Origin: Eggerthellaceae bacterium
Lineage (GTDB): Bacteria; Actinomycetota; Coriobacteriia; Coriobacteriales; Eggerthellaceae
NCBI GenBank assembly: GCA_910575165.1
Contig: CAJTDS010000005.1
Coordinates: 1 to 64,000, forward strand
Direction of reading: 5' to 3'
Length of the DNA: 64,000 nt
The position numbers and the translations under genes are program-made. Below, in pieces: positions 63,689 through 64,000 of this stretch. The notes below the pieces were generated by a model. The model was given only the letters and a program-made list of their open reading frames with translations, did not search any database and was not told where the DNA came from. How positions within the stretch are numbered: position 1 is the stretch's first letter; each line of letters starts with the position of its first letter.

Positions 63689-64000
63689 TTACCACACCTG
63701 AATCTCGTGGAAGCAGCTCTCGGGCTTATCCCAAGCGAATCCGCCGTCCTTGCCGACGAACTTGTCCGCTACGTCCTTAAACGAGCAAGGGTTGGAAGGC
63801 TCAAGTCCGCCGGTGAGCGCATGGATGACCGTGTAGCGCCCCGCGTTGAAGCAGTGCCCGTTCGAATCGCCTTGCGGCCGCGACGGCTCGCGCAAATATG
63901 GCGAAACGGTGGGAGTTCCAGGAATCTGAGTCGCGGGGGCTGAGATTTTTTGGGAATCGGTTGCGCAGGTGGCGGGCAATGCTATTATGGACCCAGTCAT
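63689..64000 (-). CDS. C-terminal part of a secreted or lipoprotein, cut by the window edge
   Basis: The minus-strand frame is open to the end of the window and ends at TAA 63689. It reads a Ser/Pro-rich segment, then a Cys-containing domain (GHCFNAGRYTVIHALTGGLEP; DKFVGKDGGFAWDKPESCF). A hydrophobic GSIIALPATC at the edge may be the end of a signal peptide with a lipobox, in which case little is missing. The family is not recognised. Confidence 0.5.
   Translation of the reverse strand: MTGSIIALPATCATDSQKISAPATQIPGTPTVSPYLREPSRPQGDSNGHCFNAGRYTVIHALTGGLEPSNPCSFKDVADKFVGKDGGFAWDKPESCFHEIQVW

Overview
The window is high-GC bacterial DNA, most likely from the Coriobacteriia and probably family Eggerthellaceae. 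This is inferred from gene content: Tat-exported flavoproteins next to multi-TM LuxR regulators, a DMSO-reductase-type molybdoenzyme, multihaem cytochromes with a cytochrome c maturation cluster, and a fused tsaB-rimI-tsaD gene. No rRNA gene is present and no species call is possible.

Layout. 0.35-4.2 kb (minus): a RyR-domain protein downstream of a membrane-anchored TIR protein with a beta-propeller-like C-terminus, a candidate NAD-linked conflict or signalling pair. 4.4-9.6 kb (plus): a divergent run encoding a J-domain membrane protein, two small membrane proteins (one with DUF2510) and three lipoproteins, two of which share an OB-fold-like domain. 9.6-11.5 kb: gene remnants and an intact AAA_14/DUF4143 ATPase preceded by two near-identical palindromes. 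11.6-15.1 kb: DUF2130 coiled-coil protein, Spx/ArsC-like protein, Rpn-type nuclease. 15.3-20.2 kb: IMP dehydrogenase of the Tritrichomonas-like type, then a copper operon (csoR-copA) with a clear operator. 20.2-25 kb: secreted flavoprotein plus trihaem cytochrome, LuxR and LysR regulators. 25.2-33.6 kb: a Fic-like protein with a degraded active site, divergent from a molybdoenzyme/ferredoxin/ABC exporter/beta-propeller lipoprotein/DUF4418 operon. 33.8-37.7 kb: PaaK-like acyl-CoA ligase, a stand-alone LysR effector domain, a flippase. 38.1-45.1 kb: pentahaem membrane cytochrome and a System I*-type maturation cluster (cysteine-type ccmE, ccmF, ccmA, ccmB, ccmC, ccmD). 45.2-53.3 kb: enolase, two large intergenic hairpins, HD hydrolase, Ser/Thr kinase with XRE-like partner, lipoprotein, MFS transporter and universal stress protein. 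53.4-54.0 kb: a nested inverted-repeat element and a degenerate ~33-bp tandem array. 54.0-57.6 kb: t6A genes (tsaE; tsaB-rimI-tsaD fusion) and tRNA-Gln and tRNA-Lys. 57.8-64 kb: DMT transporter, a second LuxR/flavoprotein divergent pair, a 2-hydroxyacid dehydrogenase and a partial gene.

The genes fit an anaerobe that respires organic acceptors outside the membrane. Secreted flavoproteins and a molybdoenzyme would be the terminal reductases, multihaem cytochromes would pass electrons to them, and the ccm cluster would attach the haem. Two LuxR-flavoprotein intergenic regions share GGTTA-type boxes, which suggests a common regulatory code. The least ordinary items are the TIR/RyR locus, the System I* cluster with its duplicated CcmE and irregular haem motifs, the HTH-less LysR sensor, the degraded Fic protein, and the 53.4-54.0 kb repeats.
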